Part shown: piece by piece, positions 36,992 through 44,837 of the stretch
Position numbering within the stretch: position 1 is the first letter of the stretch
How the letters are laid out: every line of letters starts with the position of its first letter
Assembly (NCBI GenBank): GCA_903863295.1
Contig: CAIPBM010000162.1
Coordinates: 1 to 44,837 of the forward strand
From: an uncultured Verrucomicrobiota bacterium
GTDB taxonomy: Bacteria; Verrucomicrobiota; Verrucomicrobiia; Methylacidiphilales; UBA1321
Length of the DNA: 44,837 bases
Direction of reading: 5' to 3'
Notes under the pieces: generated by a model
What the model saw: the letters and a program-made list of their open reading frames with translations, nothing else
Databases searched by the model: none
Told to the model about the DNA's origin: nothing
Made by a program: the position numbers and the translations under genes

Positions 36992-39900
36992 ATGAAATTA
37001 TTAATGGTTGCTATTGTCGGGATTGGCTTGTTGGTACCTTCACTTTTAAGTCTCAATAACCCGGGGCCCACGGTCACGTCACTACACGGTTTTGAAGAGC
37101 CTCTCGTTGCCCTGGGCGGGACGCCGAAGGATGAGACGGACGCTGATTTGATTTCTGCCATTAATGCGTTCAAATCTAGGACGTCGTACGAAGATGTTTC
37201 GGCATTGACGACCTATCTCCAATCGCACCCTAACTCGCCATGGAAGTTTTCCTTGCTGGCCAATCTCGGGATCATCTACCGCGAGACAGGACATTTTTCG
37301 AGAGCAATAGATGTTTGGGAAGAAGCATGGGGCTTGGCCAAAACAGAACAAAAGGATATTAAAATCCTTTGTTTAGCTAATCGAGTATTAGCTGACTTAG
37401 CTTCATTGCTCTCGAGTTTAGGCCGAACCCAACGCCTAGATAGCTTATTGGCTGAAGCGAAGGGGAGACCCATCTATGGATCAGCCATGGTCCAACTCAA
37501 TACTGCCAATGAAAATCTCTGGACGATGAAAGATAGGCCTGGCAAGTCATTCAAATGCGGCCCATATGCGCTTGAAAGTATCAGAACATTCACCAACGAA
37601 AAGGATTCTCACTCCGACTTGATTCGCAAAGCCCAATCCGGTTCAAAAGGATTTTCTCTTACGCAGGTACGAGATTTATCTGTGAAATTAAAGATGAATT
37701 ACCAGATGGCCAAGCGAGAGGCCGGAGCTGATTTTATTGTGCCATCTGTAGCGCATTGGAAGAGTGGGCATTATGCAGCCCTACTCCAAAAGCAAGGGAA
37801 CTCTTTTTTGACCAAAGATCCAACTTTCGGTCAAACGCTCTTAGTCACAAGCCAGGCACTCGAGGACGAAACGAGCGGCTATTACCTGGTACCTTCAGGT
37901 TCTCTGCCAAAAGGTTGGCAGGCTGTCTCAGACGCCGAGGGCAACACGGTATGGGGAAGAGGCGTAGCCGGTGGTCAAGTACCCACGGACACTAAGCCCA
38001 TGGATAAAAAGTGTAAGGATTGCCCCCCCTCCAAAGGAATGGCGGATTATAATATTTTTCTCATGCTTGTTAGCTTGAGCATTCAAGATAATCCCGTTGG
38101 CTACACGCCCCTTGTTGGTCCAGACATGGAATTTAGAATTACTTACAACCAGCTTGAGTATAGCCAGCCGGCGCTAGGCAGCTCCTTTACAGGTGACTTT
38201 AATTTTGGACCTCTTTGGAACTGCAACTGGCTCTCCTACGTGGTTCCGCCAACGTCGACTGGTGGAACGGCAAAAGTTTATGTTCGAGGCGGGGGACAGG
38301 AAACTTATCCAGCCACAGGTTCGCACACGACTGATTCTGGAGGTTACTTGAATTATTATGCGGCTCAAGTTCAGGGACAGGTAACCTTGTGGCTTTCACC
38401 CGACGGTACAAAGTACGAACGGCGTATGCCAGATGGTTCAAAAGAAGTATTCAGTGTCATTGACGGTTCTGGTTATTATCTTTTGAAACAAGTCGTTGAC
38501 CCGCAGGGTAATCATATCGACTTTAATTATGATGGAAGTCATCGGTTACTTACTGTGATTGATGCTACGAGTCAAATAACGAGCCTAACCTATGGCTTAT
38601 CTGGAGATTCTTCCAAAGTTACCCAAATCACTGATCCCTACGGTCGAACGGCACATTTTAAATATACCAACTCAAATCCCTCCAATCCTTCTTCTGGAAT
38701 CTGGCAGCTGACAAGCATTCAAGACGTAGTCGGGATTACTTCTACTTTTAATTACTATAGCGATCCCAGCACGCACATTGCCAGTTCAGCAATTACCAGC
38801 ATGGTAACGCCTTATGGAACGACAACCTTTAATGCGTCGGTAAGTCACTTTAATGGCGCAATCCCATTAACACGATCTCTTAGCGTTACTGAACCTGACG
38901 GTAGCCAGGTCTATGTCGAATCCGACCTTGATCTTGATCTCGTTGGGTATTCAAATCCATATCCATACTCAGACAATGATCCATATTACCCAACGGGAAC
39001 AGGAATTAATATCTACAACGCAGAATTGCGATGGGGGAATACGTTCTACTGGGACAAAAAAGCCATGCATGATGCTCCAGGCGATTATACTAAGGCGCAC
39101 ATTTATCACTGGCTCGTAGATTACACTATGTCTCCGGAAAGTGCTTCCGGTGTCTTGGATTGTGAAAAGCCAGCTCTTGAAAGCCGTATTTGGTACACCT
39201 ATCCCGGTTCATATTGGTACCTTGGGTCTAGCGATCTTCCCACAAGTATCGCAAGAGTAACGGATACTGTCGGTACCGGAACTACTCAAAATTGGCGTTA
39301 CCAGTATAGTGACACGCACAATCCCGCGGCTCTGACGGCTGTGATCGACCCTCTCGGCCGACAAACCAATTACACGTATGATGCCACGGCCGGCATCGAC
39401 TTGATCAAGGTCACGCAGAACATTAGCGGAGGAGGAACCAGCACGCTGTCTACTCTTGCTTATACCAGCACGCCTCATTGCCCCACCGCGATTACCGACG
39501 CTGCCGGGCAAACGACGAATTACACCTACAACGCCCAAGGACAGGTCACGTCCGTTACCCCGCCAGTGCGCTCCGGACACAGTGCGGAAATGACAACGTA
39601 TAACTACACCAGTAATTTTTTGACCAGTATCGTGGGGCCCATGGCGGGCGCGACCATGACCTTCACCCCGGATTCCATGAACCGGGTCAGGACGGTGGCA
39701 GATGCCGAAGCCTATACGCGGACTTACAGCTACGATAACTTGGATCGAGTGACCCAGATCACTTACCCGGATTCGACCACGGAAACGTTCTCTTACGTCA
39801 ATCCGACGACGAGCCTGGTCGATCTTGATCTCCATGCTTCCACGGATCGCTTGGGTCGCAGCACCAGCCGCACGTACGATTCCACCCGGCACATGACTTC

Positions 39901-42205
39901 GATTACGGATCCCCTCAACCGGACCACCCAGTACGGCTGGTGCAGTTGCGGATCGATGACCTCGCTCACCGATCCGAAGCTCAATGTCACCTATTTCAAT
40001 CGCGATGTGGAGGCCCGGTTAACTTCCAAGGTCTACCCCGGCGGCACCCAGCCTCCGGCCAATCCCGATTACACCTACGATACCGTGGGCCGCGTCGCCA
40101 CGTTTACGGACAAGCGTAAAGATGTCACCACCTACGGGTATAACCTCGACAATACCCTGGCAACCAAGAGCTATACTCTGGGTACCGGCTCCGCCGCCAT
40201 TCTGCCCGCCAATGTCTCCTATAGCTATGACACCTACTATCCGCGCCTCACCTCCGCCGGGGGAGTCTCCTACAGCTACGTCCCGGTTGGTTCACTGGGC
40301 GCTAATAAGGTGCTCACCGTCACCAATACCCTCACGGGCGGCACCGGCACGGGCATCGTCACGTACGCCTATGACGAGTGGGGCCGCAAGGTCGGGCGCA
40401 ATATCGACAGCGCCAATAACGAGACCACGACCTTTGATTCCCTGGGTGAAGTGACCAATGTGACGAATCTCCTGGGCAGCTTCAATTATACCTACTACGA
40501 CCCCACGCATCCCACGGGCCGGGTCGCGCAGATCACCTATCCGAATGGACAAAAGACCCAATACAGCTACTTTAACAGCTACGGCAGTTTCACCTCCACA
40601 GGAGACGAGAACTTGCAGCAGATCAAGAATTTCCGGCTTTCCGGTTCCAACCTCTCGGAGCATGACTACACCGTCGATGCCATGGGCAAGGTGCTCACCT
40701 GGAAGACGCAAGTGCTGACCGGGGCGCCGCTGCTCTGGACCCTGGGCTATGATGCCGCTGACCAGTTGACCTCCGCCACCCGGACCAATACCACGCTGCC
40801 GGGCACCGCGCCGTCCGTCACGCAGGACACCTACGGCTACGATAGCGCGGGCAATGCCACCAGCGTGCAAACCACCGGCATCACGCGCAGCCCGTCGTAC
40901 AACGCCTTGAACCAGCTCACCTCCTCCACGCCTTCGGGAACGCAAACGGTGCTCATGACCGGGGCACTTAACGGCAGCGCGTCGGTCACGGTCAACGGGA
41001 GTGCGGCGCCGGTCTATACCGGAAACGTCTTTGCCGGGGCCGTCTCCCTCTCCGCAGGCTCGACCAGCACCGTCACGGTGACGGCGCAGGACGCCACGGG
41101 TAACAAGCAGACCAATCATTACCAGGTGATCGTGCCGAGCCAATCAAGCTACAGCCCCACCTTTGATGCCGATGGCAACGAAACCAGCAACGGCGCGGGC
41201 CAGAGCTACACTTGGGACGTGGAAAACCGGCTGATCAAGATCACGCAGGGCAGCAGCACCTACCTCTTTGGCTACGACGCGCTGGGCCAGCGCATCAGCG
41301 AGAAGGACAACGGCTCGCTCACCACCCAATGGGTTTGGGACGGCGGACGTGTGGTCGATCAGCGGGACGGGTCGAACACGACGAGCAAGCGGTACTACGC
41401 GCTAGGACAGCAGATCAGCGGGGCCTCCTATTACATGACGTTTGATCACCTGGGTTCCGCGCGGGAAGTGATGAACAGCGGGGGCTCCGTGACCGGGCTG
41501 GTCGATTACGATCCGTGGGGCCGGGTGACGCTGGTGACCGGGACGGCCTCCCACATGGAGTATGCGGGGTATCTGGCGCATACGAGCTCCGGCCTCTATC
41601 TGACGAAGTACCGCGTTTATGATCCGAATGTGGGGAAATGGTTGTCCAGGGATCCGATCGGGGAAGGCTGGGATGCGACGCTGTATTCTTACGTTTACAA
41701 TGATCCAATTAACATGATTGATCCGCTGGGCTTATACGGTACGGCTACAGGGGGAGCAAAAATTGCCGCGAGGGCGAATGCTGCTCAAGCTGCTGCTGCT
41801 GCTCTGGCCGCCACGCAAGCAGCCAATCATGCTCCATTGCCCCCGCCACCACTGCCAGCATCTGCTTCACAGGTTGCATTCGATTTGCTCGATAGTTTCA
41901 GTTTGCAGAACATGGTTGGTAATCCAGGTAGAAGTGCATTAGAACTGGGATTAGGCAAACCTGGAGAGGCTGGTTTGATTTACCTAGCAACAAAGTCAAA
42001 ATGTCCTCCTGTAGCGGGCGCTGGTGCATTTGCAGGCCGGGCACTTCCTCTTTTGGGAGGAGGTTTAATGATCGGCGCGACAATATATGATGCTGCTAAT
42101 CCACCACCGCCGCCGCCGCCTGATCCCCACCCTGCTCCCGGTATCCCCTGGCCAAGTTTCAATGATATTTTGAATGGAATAAACGCTGCTGGTCAGGGTC
42201 ATTGA
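36992..42205 (+). CDS. RHS-repeat protein with N-terminal C39-like peptidase
   Basis: This 1,737-residue protein starts with a signal peptide (MKLLMVAIVGIGLLVPSLLSL). Residues about 70-160 look like helical TPR-type repeats. A C39-like cysteine peptidase follows, with Cys189 (FKCGPYALESI), His260 (HWKSGHYAALL) and Asp276 (KDPTFGQ). Residues about 390-1530 are RHS/YD repeats (for example LTAVIDPLGRQTNYTYDATAG), and the core ends at YLTKYRVYDPNVGKWLSRDPIGEGWDATLYSYVYNDPINMIDPLGLYG (about 1537-1585). The last 150 residues are a variable tip (Ala- and Pro-rich, with a Gly-rich hydrophobic stretch), where polymorphic toxins carry the toxin; no toxin family was recognised. Codon GC is low before about 39,300, high in the core, and lower again after 41,700. 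Confidence 0.9.
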   Translation: MKLLMVAIVGIGLLVPSLLSLNNPGPTVTSLHGFEEPLVALGGTPKDETDADLISAINAFKSRTSYEDVSALTTYLQSHPNSPWKFSLLANLGIIYRETGHFSRAIDVWEEAWGLAKTEQKDIKILCLANRVLADLASLLSSLGRTQRLDSLLAEAKGRPIYGSAMVQLNTANENLWTMKDRPGKSFKCGPYALESIRTFTNEKDSHSDLIRKAQSGSKGFSLTQVRDLSVKLKMNYQMAKREAGADFIVPSVAHWKSGHYAALLQKQGNSFLTKDPTFGQTLLVTSQALEDETSGYYLVPSGSLPKGWQAVSDAEGNTVWGRGVAGGQVPTDTKPMDKKCKDCPPSKGMADYNIFLMLVSLSIQDNPVGYTPLVGPDMEFRITYNQLEYSQPALGSSFTGDFNFGPLWNCNWLSYVVPPTSTGGTAKVYVRGGGQETYPATGSHTTDSGGYLNYYAAQVQGQVTLWLSPDGTKYERRMPDGSKEVFSVIDGSGYYLLKQVVDPQGNHIDFNYDGSHRLLTVIDATSQITSLTYGLSGDSSKVTQITDPYGRTAHFKYTNSNPSNPSSGIWQLTSIQDVVGITSTFNYYSDPSTHIASSAITSMVTPYGTTTFNASVSHFNGAIPLTRSLSVTEPDGSQVYVESDLDLDLVGYSNPYPYSDNDPYYPTGTGINIYNAELRWGNTFYWDKKAMHDAPGDYTKAHIYHWLVDYTMSPESASGVLDCEKPALESRIWYTYPGSYWYLGSSDLPTSIARVTDTVGTGTTQNWRYQYSDTHNPAALTAVIDPLGRQTNYTYDATAGIDLIKVTQNISGGGTSTLSTLAYTSTPHCPTAITDAAGQTTNYTYNAQGQVTSVTPPVRSGHSAEMTTYNYTSNFLTSIVGPMAGATMTFTPDSMNRVRTVADAEAYTRTYSYDNLDRVTQITYPDSTTETFSYVNPTTSLVDLDLHASTDRLGRSTSRTYDSTRHMTSITDPLNRTTQYGWCSCGSMTSLTDPKLNVTYFNRDVEARLTSKVYPGGTQPPANPDYTYDTVGRVATFTDKRKDVTTYGYNLDNTLATKSYTLGTGSAAILPANVSYSYDTYYPRLTSAGGVSYSYVPVGSLGANKVLTVTNTLTGGTGTGIVTYAYDEWGRKVGRNIDSANNETTTFDSLGEVTNVTNLLGSFNYTYYDPTHPTGRVAQITYPNGQKTQYSYFNSYGSFTSTGDENLQQIKNFRLSGSNLSEHDYTVDAMGKVLTWKTQVLTGAPLLWTLGYDAADQLTSATRTNTTLPGTAPSVTQDTYGYDSAGNATSVQTTGITRSPSYNALNQLTSSTPSGTQTVLMTGALNGSASVTVNGSAAPVYTGNVFAGAVSLSAGSTSTVTVTAQDATGNKQTNHYQVIVPSQSSYSPTFDADGNETSNGAGQSYTWDVENRLIKITQGSSTYLFGYDALGQRISEKDNGSLTTQWVWDGGRVVDQRDGSNTTSKRYYALGQQISGASYYMTFDHLGSAREVMNSGGSVTGLVDYDPWGRVTLVTGTASHMEYAGYLAHTSSGLYLTKYRVYDPNVGKWLSRDPIGEGWDATLYSYVYNDPINMIDPLGLYGTATGGAKIAARANAAQAAAAALAATQAANHAPLPPPPLPASASQVAFDLLDSFSLQNMVGNPGRSALELGLGKPGEAGLIYLATKSKCPPVAGAGAFAGRALPLLGGGLMIGATIYDAANPPPPPPPDPHPAPGIPWPSFNDILNGINAAGQGH

Positions 42206-42248
42206 AAATTATTTAAACATCCGGCTTGAATTTCAACTTTGAGATGCC

Positions 42249-42443
42249 ATGCGAAGTTCTCCGTTCCAAGTAATAACAGATTTTTGCAATCAACATCTCA
42301 TTCTATGCCTCTTCTTTGCAGTGATTAGTTTAACTCTTACCGGTTGGTTCGAATATCGAAACAGAAAGTCATCCGCGTTCGCTTGGACTTGGTTCGCTGC
42401 TGGTGCAATTTTTTTATATATGATCATGAAATTAATTTTCTAA
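42249..42443 (+). CDS. Two-TM small protein, candidate immunity protein
   Basis: This 64-residue protein has two hydrophobic helices (HLILCLFFAVISLTLTGWF and FAWTWFAAGAIFLYMIMKLIF) joined by the basic loop EYRNRKSSA. It starts 43 bases after the RHS stop on the same strand. Immunity genes normally sit directly after RHS toxin tips, and a membrane immunity protein would fit a membrane-acting toxin. The tip contains a Gly-rich hydrophobic segment, which makes that pairing possible but unproven. Confidence 0.6.
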   Translation: MRSSPFQVITDFCNQHLILCLFFAVISLTLTGWFEYRNRKSSAFAWTWFAAGAIFLYMIMKLIF

Positions 42444-42845
42444 TCAAGCTGAGCAAAATGGCTCAAGGAAGCAGCGAAAGACGGCATTGCAACGCCTCAA
42501 AAATAAGATAAGGCAGGTAATGGTTTGCGGGTATAACAGCTTCCAATACTTTTAAAGTGAACTCCGCAAGCCAACCATAGCACCCGATTTAACAAAAAAG
42601 AATAAACCATGAGAAGGGTTGACTCGGTTGGTTCCCACAAACCCTCGCCCTGCGGGATTGCCTGCAGTGATTTCATCCTGCGCGCGCCCCTGCGTAAGAT
42701 TGTCTCGGTTAACCAAGGCTGTCTTGAGAGATACTTCAGCTTTCAAACCCGCATCGTCCTCGGTCATAGCTGCGGGCACTCCACCTACTTTGCTTCAGTC
42801 GCACAACTTGCATCGGCCTTAACACGGCGTCGAGATTGACTTGTC
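42444..42845. other. Unassigned region near the right end of the element
   Basis: Frames are open on both strands between about 42552 and 42839 (75-76 residues each), but neither shows a start signal or a recognisable domain. The minus frame (TALVNRDNLTQGRAQDEITAGN) is Arg/Gly/Asn-rich. The stretch is probably non-coding or a gene remnant. Confidence 0.35.
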
Positions 42846-42881
42846 GGGCAGTTCAGATGATCTTCCGTCGAATAACTGCCC
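42846..42881. repeat. Inverted repeat near the right end
   Basis: GGGCAGTT (42846-42853) and AACTGCCC (42874-42881) are perfect inverted copies separated by 20 bases and followed by AGCCTTTTG. It may be a terminator of rightward transcription before the element end, or a protein-binding site in the right att region. Confidence 0.45.
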
Positions 42882-42918
42882 AGCCTTTTGTCTGAGGCTC
42901 TTGGGGGTTGGGGGAAGT

Positions 42919-42938
42919 CTGCATACAACTGCATACAA
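42919..42938 (+). repeat. Tandem 10-bp repeat, candidate integrase arm sites
   Basis: CTGCATACAA is present twice without a gap (42919-42928 and 42929-42938), about 115-130 bases inside the right core. The shared octamer TGCATACA also occurs at 5960-5967 beside the left core. Paired arm-type sites at this distance from the core are typical for tyrosine integrases. Confidence 0.55.
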
Positions 42939-43052
42939 ATATCTTTCGTAAGATTGCGTGATTCTTCCAAAAGCCATTTTGAATAGGTATGCTATAACGT
43001 GAATAGCCGCGAAGACTTACGAAATATAGCGAACTGCTGCGAACGGGGTTTG

Positions 43053-43078
43053 GCGGGTTCGACCCCCGCCGCCTCCAC
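43053..43078 (+). repeat. Right attachment-site core
   Basis: These 26 bases are identical to the 3' end of ssrA at 5895-5920. The flanking base after the core is A instead of C. No complete tRNA or tmRNA surrounds this copy, so it marks the right element end. Confidence 0.9.
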
Positions 43079-43185
43079 AAATATAAGCGCATTCAAACCA
43101 ACGAGTTGCAATAGATAGATTGGAGTTAAATAGAGAGTGGTGACACTTTAGCGACAAGTCGCGTCACTACGGGTAACTCAGGGGC

Positions 43186-43470
43186 ATGAAAATTCGCCCT
43201 TCTCCAGAGGAGAAAATTGCCTTTCCGCATACCATAACAGAGCGCGGGGTATCGGTCAGAATCTACCGTTCTGAGAACAACGGACATCCGAGCTTTTTCG
43301 TCACATGGCAAGACGCCGGGGGCCGACAGCGCAAGCGGTGCGCCACATGGGACAAGGCCAAAGGTCGGAACCATGTGAGTCAGTACTGTGACCCTGTTTA
43401 CAGCCATATTACTATTTTTACCAACGTGAAGCGGCGTCGAAGAAATTTACCTACAGATCACCTGAATTGA
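43186..43470 (+). pseudogene. Truncated integrase N-terminus beyond the right core
   Basis: The frame MKIRPSPEEKIAFPHTITER begins 107 bases after the right core, on the same strand and at a similar distance as integrase 1 from the left core. Its first 65 residues resemble the integrase 1 N-terminus: GVSVRIYRSENNGHPSFFVTWQDAGG and KRCATWDKAKG correspond to GSVEVKLYTFKRGKRTVYAVASYI and KQFSNYDEAKE. After residue about 65 the frame reads as random sequence and stops at 94 residues, with no core-binding or catalytic domain. It looks like the left end of another ssrA-specific element, otherwise deleted. Confidence 0.65.
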
Positions 43471-43555
43471 AATCGGAACGATAGTCGTAAAGCCACTTTG
43501 AAATCTTTAATCTTCGCTTCAGCTATTCTTCACTTGCGCCTGGTATGAGTAATTC

Positions 43556-44107
43556 ATGCGTAGGACTCTGGTGACAGTGGGATTATGTACGCTACTAGTT
43601 CTAACCCTAATCACGGCTACACCTTGCCGAGCAAATGATCTGCACGGCTTGCCTGCCATACCAACCTCCGTAAAGATAGTTGCCAGTCCTTCACAACCGG
43701 ACACGCTGCTGGTCGGGCTTAATCAAAAGCTCGATCAGAATTTACGTTGGGATGAGAAGGAGGGTACGCTGACGGCCTGTGTTACCTATAGCCTTATAGA
43801 TGGAGGTGGCGATACCGATTGTGACCCCTTAGATTACAGGACCTTTGAGCTTCCCTTCCCGGCAGTGAGACTCGATCAGGATAACAACCTGACTGTGCTC
43901 GATAGTAAAAAAAGAAAAATACTCCTGGGGCACCTAGAAAGTGATCCTTACGGATCACGGGTGGTTCTCAACGACAACGTGCGCCTGATCGCGCATCGAA
44001 AAAATGGGCGGCTTTGGGGAAGGATTGTGGTGGTCGATAAATCGATTCCAACGGAAAAAACTTGGGACGAGCTCGATAAGACGTTAACGAAGCCGTCTTA
44101 CAAATAA
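43556..44107 (+). CDS. Secreted hypothetical protein, 183 aa
   Basis: A signal peptide (MRRTLVTVGLCTLLVLTLITATPCRA) is followed by a 155-residue domain that looks beta-rich, for example RWDEKEGTLTACVTYSLIDGGG, then GSRVVLNDNVRLIAHRKNGRLWGRIVVVD. Two Cys (TACVTY and TDCDP) could form a disulfide. No family is recognised. It lies in the right flank, outside the element boundary and convergent with the PhoU-like gene, and is probably host. Confidence 0.65.
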   Translation: MRRTLVTVGLCTLLVLTLITATPCRANDLHGLPAIPTSVKIVASPSQPDTLLVGLNQKLDQNLRWDEKEGTLTACVTYSLIDGGGDTDCDPLDYRTFELPFPAVRLDQDNNLTVLDSKKRKILLGHLESDPYGSRVVLNDNVRLIAHRKNGRLWGRIVVVDKSIPTEKTWDELDKTLTKPSYK

Positions 44108-44108
44108 A

Positions 44109-44762
44109 TTAGAGTTCAGGTCTATCCAGAAAATTAAGTACGTCTTGTGCTAACTGACCGGCTTCGTCGATGATTTCATTTGTTTTGGACACAATCCGCA
44201 AAAGCAACTCCGCCCGAACGGCGACCTCCCCTCCAGATGCCATGAGAAGAGTGAGCTCACGATGAATCTGGCCATTGAGTTCAGTAGCGGCGAGTTTTTG
44301 CTCTGCGGCCATTTTTGCCATGTCGATATCCTCTTCGAGGAGACCGGTCGCCGCCCGGTCGGTCATATATACCGCATGCTCGATTAATTTCTTAATTTCG
44401 GTGACTCGACTGGGTTTGGGTTCGCGAATGAGGCGGTCACAGAATTGAGCAATATCCACGGTTCGCGATCCCATTCTCTCAAACATCAAAGCGACTTGAG
44501 ACACCAGAACCAATTTGCGGCGCTCGCGTGTCCCCACAGTTGAGCGAGACATCTCTTCGACCACCTGCTCCTCGATTTCCGCCCGGAGTCGGGACTGCTT
44601 GGCATTTTTCTCAGGAACGTTTTCCAAAACGGTAAGATTCCGCTTGCCGAGGGCATTGGCAGTATCTCGCAGATTGATTTCTGCGGCGAAGCCCATGATG
44701 GATAGAGTACCCATGAGTCGCGAGGGCGGTTCGTCCAGAACATGAGGCATGATTCGGTTCAT
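44109..44762 (-). CDS. PhoU-like domain protein
   Basis: This 217-residue protein is all helical. A PhoU-type pattern is seen in ERRKLVLVSQVALMFERMGSRTVDIAQFCDRLI, corresponding to the 'r.l..i.dlERigD.a.niae' helix of PhoU repeats, and in the paired helices EIKKLIEHAVYMTDRAATGLLEEDIDMAKMAAEQ and ELLLRIVSKTNEIIDEAGQLAQD. Proteins of this type control phosphate uptake. The ATG at 44762 has AAAGGA upstream and follows the end of an outer-membrane barrel gene by 19 bases, so the two form an operon that could handle phosphate entry. The exact PhoU subfamily is unsure. Confidence 0.7.
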   Translation of the reverse strand: MNRIMPHVLDEPPSRLMGTLSIMGFAAEINLRDTANALGKRNLTVLENVPEKNAKQSRLRAEIEEQVVEEMSRSTVGTRERRKLVLVSQVALMFERMGSRTVDIAQFCDRLIREPKPSRVTEIKKLIEHAVYMTDRAATGLLEEDIDMAKMAAEQKLAATELNGQIHRELTLLMASGGEVAVRAELLLRIVSKTNEIIDEAGQLAQDVLNFLDRPEL

Positions 44763-44781
44763 GATCGAAGAGTCCTTTCTG

Positions 44782-44837
44782 CTAGAATTTCCAAATCAGG
44801 TCAGCCTGGAACAGGTTGTAGTGTTGGATCGTTCCGA
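44782..44837 (-). CDS. C-terminus of an outer-membrane beta-barrel (partial)
   Basis: The minus-strand frame entering from the right edge ends GTIQHYNLFQADLIWKF, then TAG at 44782-44784. A last strand with alternating hydrophobic residues and a terminal Phe is the signal recognised by the BAM complex in porins and other outer-membrane proteins. With a PhoU-like gene 19 bases downstream, a phosphate-selective porin (OprO/P type) is a reasonable guess, but only 17 residues are visible. Confidence 0.55.
   Translation of the reverse strand, partial: GTIQHYNLFQADLIWKF

Larger units (their letters stand above)
5895..43078. mobile_element. 37-kb element integrated in ssrA (phage-satellite-like or reduced prophage)
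   Basis: The limits are the two identical 26-bp cores at 5895-5920 and 43053-43078. A tyrosine integrase starts 55 bases inside the left core. The cargo includes HTH/excisionase, a replication initiator with internal iterons, a DnaB-type helicase, a terminase small subunit-like protein, a giant polyvalent protein, a second integrase block and an RHS/surface operon. No conjugation genes (relaxase, VirB4/D4) and no phage large terminase, portal, capsid or tail genes were recognised. This composition fits a phage satellite, or a prophage that lost its virion module near 12.05-12.55 kb and gained cargo. The element boundary is well supported; the class of element is inference. Confidence 0.85.

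Noticed and set aside
39209..39892. Minus-strand frame of 227 aa within the RHS gene
   Set aside because: It is opposite the repetitive RHS core; its regular Arg/Gly pattern reflects the repeats on the other strand.
40292..41143. Minus-strand frame of 283 aa within the RHS gene
   Set aside because: GC-rich RHS coding sequence commonly leaves the opposite strand open. The sequence lacks a fold or start signal.
43041..43080. A tRNA gene at the right core
   Set aside because: Only a T-arm and an acceptor 3' strand are present; no D-arm, anticodon arm or 5' acceptor strand precede them, so it is an att copy.

Overview
The window is bacterial chromosome of moderately high GC. It carries a 37-kb integrated element between two stretches that look like ordinary host genes. 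The host is probably a member of the Verrucomicrobiota or a close PVC relative. That guess rests on a very long TadG-like VWA protein, secreted proteins with repeated NQGQLK-type motifs, a signal-peptide RHS protein and weak or absent Shine-Dalgarno sites before many genes. No rRNA or marker gene is present to prove it.

Left host flank (1-5920): the Pro-rich end of a gene, a TadG/VWA protein, a CoA-binding protein and an O-acetylhomoserine sulfhydrylase on the minus strand, a small double-psi beta-barrel protein, and the tmRNA gene ssrA. Right host flank (43079-44837): a decayed integrase start, a secreted hypothetical protein, a PhoU-like protein and the last residues of an outer-membrane barrel.

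The element (about 5895-43078) sits in the 3' end of ssrA. The last 26 bases of the tmRNA gene are repeated exactly at 43053-43078, a tyrosine integrase starts 55 bases inside the left copy, and TGCATACA motifs lie inside both ends. Next to the integrase is a compact phage-like operon (7269-12041): HTH/excisionase, two small proteins, a lambda-O-like replication initiator with six GAGCA iterons spaced 11-12 bp apart inside its own gene, a DnaB-type helicase, two unknown proteins and a terminase small subunit-like protein. Several of these genes overlap by ATGA or GTGA. No large terminase, portal, capsid or tail gene follows. Instead come a 357-residue Ala/Pro/Gln-rich protein and a 4,182-residue polyvalent-type protein with an embedded sigma-70 region 2 plus region 4, two EEYxH zincin-like segments, a duplicated domain and a phage-type C-terminal region. 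Two small reading frames in the +1 frame are nested in linkers of the giant gene and look like real coding sequence.

The second half holds a minus-strand block (26236-30945) with a second integrase fused to an HTH domain, a paralogous stand-alone HTH protein, two ribbon-helix-helix proteins, a secreted papain-like peptidase and a membrane-anchored protein. It is followed by a GYF/RDD membrane protein, a 41-residue small protein, and an XRE regulator paired with an IrrE-like protein. Last is a secreted/surface operon (34476-42443): a Q/A-rich secreted protein, a YadA-like beta-roll protein, an NQGQLK/FN3 protein, a 1,737-residue RHS protein with an N-terminal C39-like peptidase, and a two-TM candidate immunity protein. 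The XRE operator and a palindrome upstream of this operon share the half-site TTGTAA.

Overall it looks like a phage satellite or a heavily reduced prophage: it can integrate and probably replicate itself, may offer its DNA for packaging, and carries a surface/toxin cargo. All functional statements come from reading motifs by eye; no database search was possible.
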